Source: DASUFE01 sp036274675
GTDB lineage: Bacteria; Pseudomonadota; Gammaproteobacteria; HTCC5015
Direction: 5' to 3'
Length of the DNA stretch: 58,834 bases
Assembly (NCBI GenBank): GCA_036274675.1
Contig: DASUFE010000077.1
Span: 1-58,834, forward strand
Made by a program: the position numbers and the translations under genes. The notes under the pieces are model-generated. The model saw only the letters and a program-made list of their open reading frames with translations, was not told the origin of the DNA and ran no database searches. Below, piece by piece: positions 1 to 7,429 of the stretch; positions within the stretch are counted from its first letter, which is position 1; the number at the start of each line of letters is the position of its first letter.

Positions 1-170
1 AGGTATTCACAAAGGGTGGACATACCTTCAGTTGGGATAACAAAGAGTTTCGATGTACCGCCGCACTCAGACAAACCGGAATATGAAGAAAGACAGCATA
101 AAATGCGATGCCAGCCAAACCAACCACCAATAAAATTAAGAATTTTCTCATTCAGCCCTCTAACAGTAGG

Positions 171-225
171 AAACAGAGGCCTGCGGCCTCTGTTTACTTC
201 TTAGGAGGCGACCTCCTATTTTTTT
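171..225 (+). terminator. Two tandem hairpins, the second with a T-run
   Basis: First hairpin 171-195: an 11-bp perfect stem with loop TGC. Second hairpin: 202-208 pairs with 212-218 (TAGGAGG / CCTCCTA, loop CGA) and is followed by seven T (219-225), a classic rho-independent terminator on the plus strand. The terminated gene would lie left of the window. The tandem arrangement insulates intI from upstream transcription. Confidence 0.65.
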
Positions 226-306
226 GAGATTCATCGAGATAGTGGCCATAAGCTTCTGTTCCATTACTGAAAATCAGGATTTATCCACAATCGCCCGTTT
301 TAATTA

Positions 307-330
307 GGGAGGCCGGAGGCCTCCCTTTTT
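307..330 (+). terminator. Rho-independent terminator just upstream of the intI promoter region
   Basis: GGGAGGCC (307-314) pairs perfectly with GGCCTCCC (318-325) around a GGA loop, and TTTTT follows at 326-330. It ends transcription entering from the left before intI. It is the third GC-rich hairpin in 160 bases. Confidence 0.65.
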
Positions 331-331
331 C

Positions 332-360
332 TTGACTCCTTACCGAATTTACACTAAGTA
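332..360 (+). promoter_or_regulatory. Possible intI promoter
   Basis: TTGACT at 332-337 resembles a sigma70 -35 box. After a 17-base spacer comes TAAGTA (355-360), a poor -10 match. It lies 27 bases before the intI start and just after the terminator. No convincing LexA box is visible here, although many integron integrases are SOS-controlled. Confidence 0.3.
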
Positions 361-386
361 TTCAGCGGGCAAAAGGGCTTTTATAC

Positions 387-1376
387 ATGAGCAAATCACC
401 GTTCCTGACGTCGATCAGTGACTTTATGCACGTGCGCCGTTACAGCAAACGTACTATCGAGTCTTATCTGGTCTGGATAAAGGACTTCATTCTTTTTCAT
501 GACAAAAAACATCCCGGGGAAATGGGAGGTCCGGAAGTTGAAGCATTCCTGACCCATCTTGCCGTGAAGCGTAATGTTGCGGCGTCCACCCAGGGGATTG
601 CCTTGAATGCACTGGCCTTTCTGTACAACAAGTTTCTTGAGCAGCCACTGGAAAACGCGGAAGCGTTCCGCCGCTCGACCAGGCAGCCCAAATTGCCCGT
701 CGTGCTGACGGAGGAGGAGATCAAACGTCTGTTCAAGGCGCTGGACCCAAGGTTCCGTCTGATGGCGGGACTGCTCTATGGTTCCGGCCTGAGACGGATT
801 GAACTGCTGCGCCTACGGGTTAACGATATCGATCAGTCGCTGTTACAGGTACGCGTCTGGAACGGCAAAGGTTTTAAACATCGCCTGACCACCCTGGCGC
901 CGGAACTGTTGCCCGCCATCAACCGCCAGATTGCCAGGGTAAAAGAGTATTTCGATGAAGACCGTGCAAATCCGGTTTATGCCGGAGTCTGGCTGCCGGA
1001 CGCTTTGGCCCGCAAATACAGGTCGGCGCCGATGGAATTGGGTTGGCATTATCTATTCCCGTCTCACAAATTAAGTTACGAACCGGCCACAAAAAAACTC
1101 CGGCGGCACCATATCGATGAAAACACCCTGAACAAGGCGATACGGAAAGCCCGGCGGGACGCCGGGATCATGAAGCCGGTCTCGCCGCACACCCTGCGCC
1201 ATTCCTTCGCCACTCATTTATTGAAAAGCGGCGCGGATATACGCACAGTGCAGCAGCAACTGGGGCACTTTGATGTCAAAACCACGGAGATTTACACGCA
1301 CGTGCTCAAGCAGGGCGCGCATGGCGTGAAGAGCCCGTTAAGCGGTTTGCTGGGCGCTGGGCAGGGCCCTGCGTAG
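387..1376 (+). CDS. intI: Integron integrase (IntI-type tyrosine recombinase)
   Basis: This is a 329-residue tyrosine recombinase that would integrate and excise gene cassettes between attI and attC sites. The N-terminal SAM-like DNA-binding domain covers about residues 5-90 and the catalytic domain about 105-315. The catalytic set is visible: Arg136 (GLRR), His268 and Arg271 (HTLRH), His294 (LGH) and Tyr303 (TTEIYTH). The extra segment found only in IntI proteins is present at about 205-226 (ALARKY...ELGWHYLFPS), which separates it from XerC/D and phage integrases. Length fits the family (about 320-340). The gene looks intact, and its 3' end overlaps one copy of a 41-bp repeat. Cassettes, if present, lie left of the window. 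Confidence 0.93.
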   Translation: MSKSPFLTSISDFMHVRRYSKRTIESYLVWIKDFILFHDKKHPGEMGGPEVEAFLTHLAVKRNVAASTQGIALNALAFLYNKFLEQPLENAEAFRRSTRQPKLPVVLTEEEIKRLFKALDPRFRLMAGLLYGSGLRRIELLRLRVNDIDQSLLQVRVWNGKGFKHRLTTLAPELLPAINRQIARVKEYFDEDRANPVYAGVWLPDALARKYRSAPMELGWHYLFPSHKLSYEPATKKLRRHHIDENTLNKAIRKARRDAGIMKPVSPHTLRHSFATHLLKSGADIRTVQQQLGHFDVKTTEIYTHVLKQGAHGVKSPLSGLLGAGQGPA

Positions 1377-1392
1377 AAATAGCAATGCGGGG
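1352..1392 (+). repeat. Direct repeat copy 1, left of nrdJb
   Basis: A 41-base segment begins GGGCGCTGGGCAG and ends AGCAATGCGGGG. It overlaps the last codons and stop of intI. A second copy with about five substitutions and one deleted base lies at 2154-2193 in the same orientation. Together the copies bracket nrdJb. Confidence 0.6.
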
Positions 1393-1427
1393 AATTTGGC
1401 GGCGAGTTTCGGGGTTCCAATTATCCG

Positions 1428-2099
1428 TCAGCCGCACTTGGAATCACCGCATTGCAAACAGGTCAGGCAGTTATCCATGCTGATGACGGCGCGGCTCTGG
1501 CACTTTCCGCAGAGTCTGGCATCGGCGGGGAATGCGCCCTCCGTTACCGCCGCGCTTGCCTGCTGCCGCTCATACTCGCGGCGCTTGTCCGCCAGATGAG
1601 CCTGCTGATGCGCATCGAGGCTGTTCTTTTTCAGCATGCCGATAGCGATCATGTGCCGTTCGATCACGTCGCCGATCTCGGCGACGATGGAGGGCATGTA
1701 ACGGCCGCCCTTCCTGAAATAGCCGCCGCGCGGGTCGAACACGCTGCGCAGCTCGTCGACCAGGAAGGTCACGTCGCCGCCCTTGCGGAATACGGCGGAG
1801 AGTATGCGCGTCAGCGCGATGATCCACTGGAAATGTTCCATGTTCTTGGAGTTGATGAAGATTTCGAAAGGGCGCCGCAGCTCGTGCTCGGTGCCGGGGT
1901 TCAGCACAATGTCGTTGATCGTGACATAGAGCGCATGCTCGGACAGCGGCGTCTTGATCTTGTAGGTGGTTCCTTCCAGCGATTCCGGCCGCGCCAGGCT
2001 CTCGTGCATCTGCACAATTTCGGCTCTGGCAGGCGCTGCAGCCTCCGCTGCCGGCATGACTTCGGATTTCACAATTTTCTGATCGATCTTTTTGGCCAT
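1428..2099 (-). CDS. nrdJb: Class II ribonucleotide reductase C-terminal subunit (NrdJb, TSCPD domain)
   Basis: This 223-residue protein corresponds to the separate C-terminal part of split adenosylcobalamin-dependent RNRs such as Pseudomonas NrdJa/NrdJb. A TSCPD domain spans the middle (LSEHALYVTIND through FDPRGG). The C-terminus is cysteine-rich (CGKC, then CLTC, CGDSKCG), consistent with the shuttle thiols that re-reduce the active site or with a metal knuckle. The start at 2099 is preceded by AGGGGG, and the N-terminus then reads MAKKIDQKIV as expected. An upstream in-frame ATG would add unrelated sequence. It lies downstream of nrdJ on the same strand after a 366-base gap that holds a relic of its own 5' end. 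Confidence 0.85.
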   Translation of the reverse strand: MAKKIDQKIVKSEVMPAAEAAAPARAEIVQMHESLARPESLEGTTYKIKTPLSEHALYVTINDIVLNPGTEHELRRPFEIFINSKNMEHFQWIIALTRILSAVFRKGGDVTFLVDELRSVFDPRGGYFRKGGRYMPSIVAEIGDVIERHMIAIGMLKKNSLDAHQQAHLADKRREYERQQASAAVTEGAFPADARLCGKCQSRAVISMDNCLTCLQCGDSKCG

Positions 2100-2153
2100 C
2101 GCCGCCCCCTTATTCGGAGTCTCTAACAAAATTATTTTCCTTCTCCCCTTGAG

Positions 2154-2193
2154 GGGCGCCGGGCAGAGCCCTGTGTAGAGAAGCAATGAGGGG
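2154..2193 (+). repeat. Direct repeat copy 2, upstream of nrdJb
   Basis: This 40-base copy begins GGGCGCCGGGCAG and ends AGCAATGAGGGG. It matches the copy at 1352-1392 in the same orientation (about 35 of 41 positions). The rest of 2100-2465 holds no gene: weakly structured spacer sequence plus the nrdJb relic at 2316-2372. Confidence 0.6.
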
Positions 2194-2315
2194 TGGTTTT
2201 TTATCGCCCTCACCCGGTAAAACCGGGAACAAAAGCCTGGGACCACGCTCATCCTTACTACACAGACCTCTCCCCGTACCAGGGAAAAGAGTTCTATTCT
2301 CAGTGGCCATGCTTT

Positions 2316-2372
2316 TCATTTCATTAATTCGGATTTCATAATTTTCCGGTCAATCTTCTTAACAATTTTTTG
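2316..2372 (-). pseudogene. Relic of an nrdJb 5' end
   Basis: On the minus strand this stretch reads QKIVKKIDRKIMKSELMK then a stop. It aligns with the start of intact nrdJb (AKKIDQKIVKSEVMP) at about 32 of 39 bases, in the same orientation. It has no start codon, no ribosome-binding site and stops at once. I read it as a leftover of a duplication or recombination that placed the present nrdJb downstream of nrdJ. The divergence says the event is not recent. Confidence 0.55.
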
Positions 2373-2465
2373 CTCCGTCCCGCGGGCTGCGCCGCGATCT
2401 TTGCACTACACAGCGCGCTATTTTCATTCCACGCGATCTCTGCGCGCTCCGCGAGAGGTCTTCTT

Positions 2466-5400
2466 TTAAAACTTCCCGTAGTAGCCTTCCTTCAACGCCT
2501 CGTGCAAATTGGCGGCGGTATGAATTTCGCCTTCATATTCGATCTCTTCATTACCGCGCGCTTCGATCATGCTGCCGTCCGCGAGGGTGAAGCGGTAGCG
2601 CGTGTTGGCGAGGTCCTGTTCCTTCACCAGTACGCCCTGAAAGGCTTGCGGGTTGAAGCGGAAGGTGGTGCAGCCTTTCAGGCCCTTGCGCCAGGCGTAT
2701 AGATAAATCTCCTTGAAATCCTCGTAGGGATAGTCGGTCGGCACGTTCGCGGTTTTTGAAATGGATGAGTCGATCCATTGCTGCGCCGCCGCCTGCACGT
2801 CCACGTGCTGTTGCGGCGTGATGTCGCCCGCGGTGACGAAGCAGGCCGGCAGGCGCGCCGATTCCTGCATCGCGTCGGGCATGGCCCGCGGGTTGACGTA
2901 CTGGCGGTACGCCAGCAGCTCGTAGGAGTAGACGTCGATCGTCTGCTTGCTCTTGCGCCCGGCGCGGAGCACGTTGCGCGTGTAATGATGGGCGAAACTC
3001 GGCTCGATGCCGTTACTGACGTTGTTGCCGAGCGAAAGCGCGATGGTGCCGGTGGGCGCGATCGAGCTGTGATGGGTGAAGCGCGCGCCCGCTTCCGTCA
3101 GCGCCGCCACCAGATCCGGTTCGATCTCCGCCAGCTGTTGCATATAGCGGCTGTAGCGCGCGTGCAATACGCGGCCCTTGACGGTCTGCCCCGCTTTCCA
3201 GCCGTCGCGGCGCATCTCGGGGCGGCGGGCAAGCATTTCCTCCGTTACCGTAAAATCCTCCAGCAGGATCGGCGCGGGCCCCTTTTCGCCCGCGAGTTCC
3301 AGCGCCTGCCGCCAGCCTTCGACCGCGAGTTCGCGGCTCACCCTTTCGGTAAAGACCAGCGATTGCTCGGAGCCGTAGGCGACGCCCAGCATGGTCAGCG
3401 CGGAGCCGAGACCCATGAAGCCCATTCCGTGCCGCCGCTTGCGCAGGATCTCGCGCTGCTGCTGCGGCAGCGGCAGGCCGTGCAGCTCGACCACGTTGTC
3501 GAGCAGGCGCGTGAACACGCCCACCGCCTCCCGGAACTCCGCCCAGTCGAATTCGGCGCGATCGGTGAATGGCCGCCTGACGAAGCGCACCAGGTTGACC
3601 GAACCCAGCAGGCAGGCCCCGTAGGGCGGCAGCCCCTGTTCGCCGCAGTTATGGACGTACAACCCGTTGGCATCGAAGGAGTGCGCGCCGGGTATCTGAA
3701 CATCATATACATCCTCGACGCCGTCACTTTCGACGCGGTCGATCGTGACAACGAAGCCTTCTCGATTCGGTTTACGCTTATAGTTCCGCAACAAATTAGA
3801 GAGTCGCGTATTTTTATTCGAATCGACAAAACCGATAACCGCGGAAAACCGGGCCACATTCTCTCCGCTGATTATCAGATCGTGCTGTGCTTTTATAGGG
3901 TAATGCCGGAGCGGCCCTTTGCCGTCTGGCAGCGACTTCGTTCCTTCCCGACGCCGGTTTAAATGGATACAGGATGCAATCCCGAGCCGCAGCAGCATCC
4001 GCTGGGCAGCCTCGAGCAAGGGGCGATCCGATTGCGAAAGCCTAATACTGACCCCCTTACGCTGCGCGCCCTGAACCGAGCCGTCGGAATCGAACAACCC
4101 GCGCAGAAATCCACGATAGAAATCACTCGATTCCTGTTCAACAGAAGGAGTTATGGTTTTGTTGCCGGGGCTCATGCCGAGGCGAAAAGCAAGCTTCGCC
4201 AGGGAGGCCAGCGTCAGTCGGAACTCGTTTCGACCGCTCACTTTGGTCCAGCCCGAAAAATCGGCCCGATGAGGCAGTTTCCTTGCAGCCATCAGCGCCG
4301 CGTCCTTAATCGCTTGCACACCCGAAATCGAGACGCTGCCGTCGGCGCTCATGGAAGCGACAGGCGTCCAGACCGATAGCACAGCCTCGGTCTGCTTCAG
4401 GGTTCCGTCGCCCACCAGCAGTCCCATCAGATAACCTTCGCCCTCGCTGTAGTTACCCGGCCATTCAATGTTGCCCCGGTGATCGTTCAATGTAATTTTG
4501 TCGCCATGGATAAGAGAGCCAGCCGGTCGCCACTCGCTTTCAACGACCCAACGTGTGTGGCGCACGACCTTTTTGACGGGATGGTCGGATGTGAGACGCA
4601 AACTGTAGCCTTCCAGGGTGCGCAGCCGGATCACTGGTTTGTTTCCGGTTTTGAAGAACCCTTCAGGCATGCTCGGGTAATCAGAGCCATGTACACGCGC
4701 CACAAAGGGTGCGGCAGTCAGATCGGCAACGCGCCGCGGCCCGGCGGCGGTATGCACCCATGTATCGGCGACCACGCAGGGATTGGTCGCGCGGATGTGC
4801 TCGCAGAACCAGTTGTTGTTCATTTCGTTGTAGCGGTCGATCAGGATAAAGCCGGGTTCGGCATAATCGTAGGTCGAGCGCATGATGCGCTCCCACAACT
4901 CGCGCGCCGGGACCTTGCGGTAGATCCGGCAGGCCACCTTGCCTTCCCCGTTCACGATATATCCTTCATGCACCGGCCAGTCGCGCCAGATGACGGCGGA
5001 GGAATCGTTCACGTCGATGTTGCCCGCCGCCGCTTCCCCGGAGCCGAGCGGAAAGGAAAGCGGCCACTCCGAGTTCCTTTCCACCGCGCGCATGAATTCC
5101 TCCGTGATCAGCAGCGACAGGTTGAACTGGCGCAGGCGTCCCGCCTCGCGCTTGGCGTCGATGAACTCGAATACGTCGGGATGGCCGACGTCGAAGGTCG
5201 CCATCTGCGCGCCGCGGCGGCCGCCGGCGGAGGAAATGGTGAAGCACATGCGGTCGTAAATATCCATGAACGACAGCGGGCCGGAGGTGCGGGAGCCGGC
5301 GCCGGAGACGTACGCGCCGCGCGGGCGCAGGGTCGAAAACTCGTAGCCGATGCCGGCGCCGGATTTCAGCGTCATGCCGGCCTCGTGGAGCTTGCCGAGA

Positions 5401-5750
5401 ATGCCGTCCATCGAGTCGTGGATGGTAGCGGAGACCGTGCAGTTGATGGTGGAGGTGGCGGGCTTGTAATCGAGGGCGCCGGCATTCGACAGAATGCGTC
5501 CGGCCGGTAATGCCCCGTTCCGCAAGGCCCACAGAAACCGTTCGTACCAATGGGCGCGCAAGGCGGGAGTGGCTTCGACATCGGCCACCGCCTTTGCGAC
5601 ACGCCGGTAGGTCGCATCGATATCCCGGTCCACCGGCTCTCCGGCGGGGTCCTTCAGCCGGTACTTGGAGTCCCAGATCTCGTGCAGGGCCGGCTGCAGG
5701 GGGATTTCGGGTTCCACCGCCGTATTTCGGGGTTCGTTCTTCAATGTCAT
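2466..5750 (-). CDS. nrdJ: Adenosylcobalamin-dependent ribonucleoside-diphosphate reductase (class II, NrdJ) with intein
   Basis: It encodes 1094 residues, of which 377 are an intein (residues 325-701). The spliced enzyme would be 717 residues, normal for NrdJa. It reduces ribonucleotides using B12 radicals, so it works with or without oxygen. Extein landmarks are the redox cysteine Cys104 (INCTVS), the NPCGEQ motif reconstituted by splicing (Cys702, the thiyl-radical cysteine; N and E of the motif hold substrate), and GACLLGSVNL. The C-terminal shuttle module is a separate protein (NrdJb, downstream). Start ATG at 5750 follows AAGGATTAAGG. It is divergent from nirK and shares an FNR-like box with it. 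Function depends on intein splicing. Confidence 0.93.
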   Translation of the reverse strand: MTLKNEPRNTAVEPEIPLQPALHEIWDSKYRLKDPAGEPVDRDIDATYRRVAKAVADVEATPALRAHWYERFLWALRNGALPAGRILSNAGALDYKPATSTINCTVSATIHDSMDGILGKLHEAGMTLKSGAGIGYEFSTLRPRGAYVSGAGSRTSGPLSFMDIYDRMCFTISSAGGRRGAQMATFDVGHPDVFEFIDAKREAGRLRQFNLSLLITEEFMRAVERNSEWPLSFPLGSGEAAAGNIDVNDSSAVIWRDWPVHEGYIVNGEGKVACRIYRKVPARELWERIMRSTYDYAEPGFILIDRYNEMNNNWFCEHIRATNPCVVADTWVHTAAGPRRVADLTAAPFVARVHGSDYPSMPEGFFKTGNKPVIRLRTLEGYSLRLTSDHPVKKVVRHTRWVVESEWRPAGSLIHGDKITLNDHRGNIEWPGNYSEGEGYLMGLLVGDGTLKQTEAVLSVWTPVASMSADGSVSISGVQAIKDAALMAARKLPHRADFSGWTKVSGRNEFRLTLASLAKLAFRLGMSPGNKTITPSVEQESSDFYRGFLRGLFDSDGSVQGAQRKGVSIRLSQSDRPLLEAAQRMLLRLGIASCIHLNRRREGTKSLPDGKGPLRHYPIKAQHDLIISGENVARFSAVIGFVDSNKNTRLSNLLRNYKRKPNREGFVVTIDRVESDGVEDVYDVQIPGAHSFDANGLYVHNCGEQGLPPYGACLLGSVNLVRFVRRPFTDRAEFDWAEFREAVGVFTRLLDNVVELHGLPLPQQQREILRKRRHGMGFMGLGSALTMLGVAYGSEQSLVFTERVSRELAVEGWRQALELAGEKGPAPILLEDFTVTEEMLARRPEMRRDGWKAGQTVKGRVLHARYSRYMQQLAEIEPDLVAALTEAGARFTHHSSIAPTGTIALSLGNNVSNGIEPSFAHHYTRNVLRAGRKSKQTIDVYSYELLAYRQYVNPRAMPDAMQESARLPACFVTAGDITPQQHVDVQAAAQQWIDSSISKTANVPTDYPYEDFKEIYLYAWRKGLKGCTTFRFNPQAFQGVLVKEQDLANTRYRFTLADGSMIEARGNEEIEYEGEIHTAANLHEALKEGYYGKF
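3648..4778 (-). other. Intein with LAGLIDADG homing endonuclease inside NrdJ
   Basis: The intein covers NrdJ residues 325-701 (377 residues). Splicing motifs are complete: N-terminal Cys (CVVADTWVHT), block B TSDHP, a C-terminal block with DVYDV and SFDANGLYVHN, terminal His-Asn, and Cys as +1 nucleophile. Two dodecapeptide endonuclease motifs are visible: LMGLLVGDGTL (about 441-451) and FLRGLFDSDGSV (about 548-559), each with its acidic residue. It appears both splicing- and homing-competent. Its base composition looks lower in GC than the flanking extein. RNR genes are known intein hosts; this site lies between NP and CGEQ. Confidence 0.93.
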
Positions 5751-5832
5751 GTTTTGACCTTAATCCTTTGTTTGACAGGGTCTTAGGGCCGCATTCCGGC
5801 ATGGAGCTTAAACGGGAATAAATAATAAAGAC

Positions 5833-5846
5833 TTGATCTAGATTAA
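5833..5846. promoter_or_regulatory. FNR/DNR-like box between nrdJ and nirK
   Basis: TTGAT CTAG ATTAA matches the FNR/DNR consensus TTGAT-N4-ATCAA in nine of ten positions. The centre is 69 bases before the nirK ATG and 89 before the nrdJ ATG, so it could serve either or both genes. Members of this regulator family commonly drive nirK under low oxygen or NO; the assignment here rests only on sequence match and position. Confidence 0.6.
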
Positions 5847-5908
5847 GGCCGGGCCCGGCGATTCCGATAACCTCGGTCATATAGAGCAATAATCCGAGGG
5901 AGTCCGTC

Positions 5909-7429
5909 ATGAGCAAGCCTTTCCATCCTTTATATATAGTATCGGCGCCGGTCCCAGGTCGAAGCAGGCCGTTTTTCGGCCTGCTGTGCCTGCTGGCCCT
6001 CGCGGCCTGCAGCCCGCAGGCCCAGGATACCGGGGGTTCGGTCGCCGGGGATTTCGGGCCGCCCAGGGGCGAACCCATCGTCGCCGAACTCACCTCGCCG
6101 CCGCATGTACCGACGCCGATCCGGCGCGACTACCCGGCCCGAGTGATCGTTAACCTGGAAGTGCACGAAGTGCAGATGCCGATCTCGGAAGGCGTCACCT
6201 ATACCTTCTGGACCTTCGGCGGCACCGTGCCCGGCAGTTTCATACGGGTGCGCCAGGGCGATACCGTCGAATTCCACCTGCGCAACCATCCCGACAGCAA
6301 GATGCCGCATAACATCGATCTGCACGCCGTGACCGGGCCGGGCGGGGGCGCCGCCAGCAGTTTCACCGCGCCGGGGCACGAATCGCAGTTCACCTTCAAA
6401 GCCTTGAACCAGGGGCTGTATGTCTATCATTGCGCGACCGCGCCGGTGGGCATGCACGTGGCCAACGGCATGTACGGCCTGATCCTGATCGAACCGCCGG
6501 GCGGGCTGCCCCCGGTCGACCGCGAATACTACGTGATGCAAGGCGACTTCTACACGGTCGGCAAGTACCGCGAGAAAGGCCTGCAACCCTTCGACATGCA
6601 GAAGGCGATCGAGGAGAACGCGACCTACGTCGTGTTCAACGGCTCGGAAGGAGCCCTGGTCGGCGACAAGGCGCTGCGCGCCGGGAAAGGCGAGCGGGTG
6701 CGTTTGTACGTCGGCAACGGCGGCCCGAACCTGGTCAGCAGCTTCCATGTGATCGGCGAAGTCTTCGACAAGGTGTTCTACGAGGGCGGCACCCGTTTCC
6801 AGGAAAACGTGCAGACGACGCTGGTGCCCGCCGGCGGTTCGGCCATCGTCGAATTCAGCCTGGAAGTGCCCGGCACCTATATATTGGTGGATCATTCGAT
6901 CTTCCGCGCCTTCAACAAGGGCGCGCTCGGCATGATCAAGGTGGACGGCGCGGACGACAAGCTCGTCTACAGCGGCAAGGAAGTCGATTCGGTCTATCTC
7001 GGCGACAAGGTCGCGGACCCGGCGCCGATCATCACGGCCGCCGCGCATTTGCAGCAGGGCACGTTGAACAAGCAGCAGCAGATCGACGCGGGAAGCGTGC
7101 GGTTTAAAGGCACTTGCTCGGTCTGTCATCAGGAGAGCGGCCAGGGTCTGCCCGGCGTGTTCCCGCCGCTCGCCAAATCGGATTTCCTGATGGCCGACAA
7201 ACGGCGCGCCATCGGCATCGTGCTGAACGGTCTCAGCGGCCCGGTCACCGTCAACGGCAATCAATACAACTCGGTGATGCCGCCGATGAGCCAGCTCAAC
7301 GACGACGAGATTGCGAATATCCTGACCTATGTGCTGAATAGCTTCGGCAACAGCGATGGCGTAGTGACGGCGGAGGAAGTAGCGAAGCTGCGGGCGACCA
7401 CGCCGCGGCCGGCGGGGGCCGCGGATTGA
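5909..7429 (+). CDS. nirK: Copper-containing nitrite reductase with C-terminal cytochrome c domain
   Basis: It reduces nitrite to NO in the cell envelope. The 506-residue protein starts with a lipoprotein signal (LAAC, Cys34), so it is probably membrane-anchored. Two cupredoxin domains follow. Type 1 copper ligands are His134, Cys175, His183 and Met188. Type 2 ligands are His139, His174 and His329. The catalytic Asp137 and His280 are present. A C-terminal haem domain (CSVCH, 403-407; MPPM as possible axial Met) makes it the fused NirK type, which can take electrons from within the chain. GAGGGAG precedes the start. First gene of a tightly overlapping operon with nirV and a Sco gene; an FNR-like box lies upstream. 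Confidence 0.95.
   Translation: MSKPFHPLYIVSAPVPGRSRPFFGLLCLLALAACSPQAQDTGGSVAGDFGPPRGEPIVAELTSPPHVPTPIRRDYPARVIVNLEVHEVQMPISEGVTYTFWTFGGTVPGSFIRVRQGDTVEFHLRNHPDSKMPHNIDLHAVTGPGGGAASSFTAPGHESQFTFKALNQGLYVYHCATAPVGMHVANGMYGLILIEPPGGLPPVDREYYVMQGDFYTVGKYREKGLQPFDMQKAIEENATYVVFNGSEGALVGDKALRAGKGERVRLYVGNGGPNLVSSFHVIGEVFDKVFYEGGTRFQENVQTTLVPAGGSAIVEFSLEVPGTYILVDHSIFRAFNKGALGMIKVDGADDKLVYSGKEVDSVYLGDKVADPAPIITAAAHLQQGTLNKQQQIDAGSVRFKGTCSVCHQESGQGLPGVFPPLAKSDFLMADKRRAIGIVLNGLSGPVTVNGNQYNSVMPPMSQLNDDEIANILTYVLNSFGNSDGVVTAEEVAKLRATTPRPAGAAD

Larger units (their letters stand above)
1..386. other. Non-coding region upstream of intI, presumed attI/cassette side of an integron
   Basis: No credible gene is visible. 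In integrons the attI site and gene cassettes lie upstream of intI, so this stretch and what lies left of the window should hold them; this is inference from known integron layout. I found no clean GTTRRRY / RYYYAAC attC core pair here. The region holds three GC-rich hairpins sharing GGAGG/GGCCTC sequence (listed separately) and one exact DnaA-box-like 9-mer, TTATCCACA, at 281-289, which may be chance. Confidence 0.4.

Noticed and set aside
16..204. 62-codon plus-strand reading frame at the window edge
   Set aside because: GTG start without ribosome-binding site, composition unlike a protein, and it runs through a terminator hairpin.
161..265. 34-codon minus-strand frame beginning MEQKLMATIS upstream of intI
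   Set aside because: Too short, no clear ribosome-binding site, and it spans two hairpins. It could be a cassette-side peptide but is not supportable.
281..289. Replication origin based on a DnaA box
   Set aside because: Only one match; no cluster, no dnaA or dnaN, no AT-rich unwinding stretch.
2778..3962. Long plus-strand frame opposite nrdJ
   Set aside because: Arg/His/Gln-rich composition typical of an antisense shadow; nrdJ on the other strand is certain.
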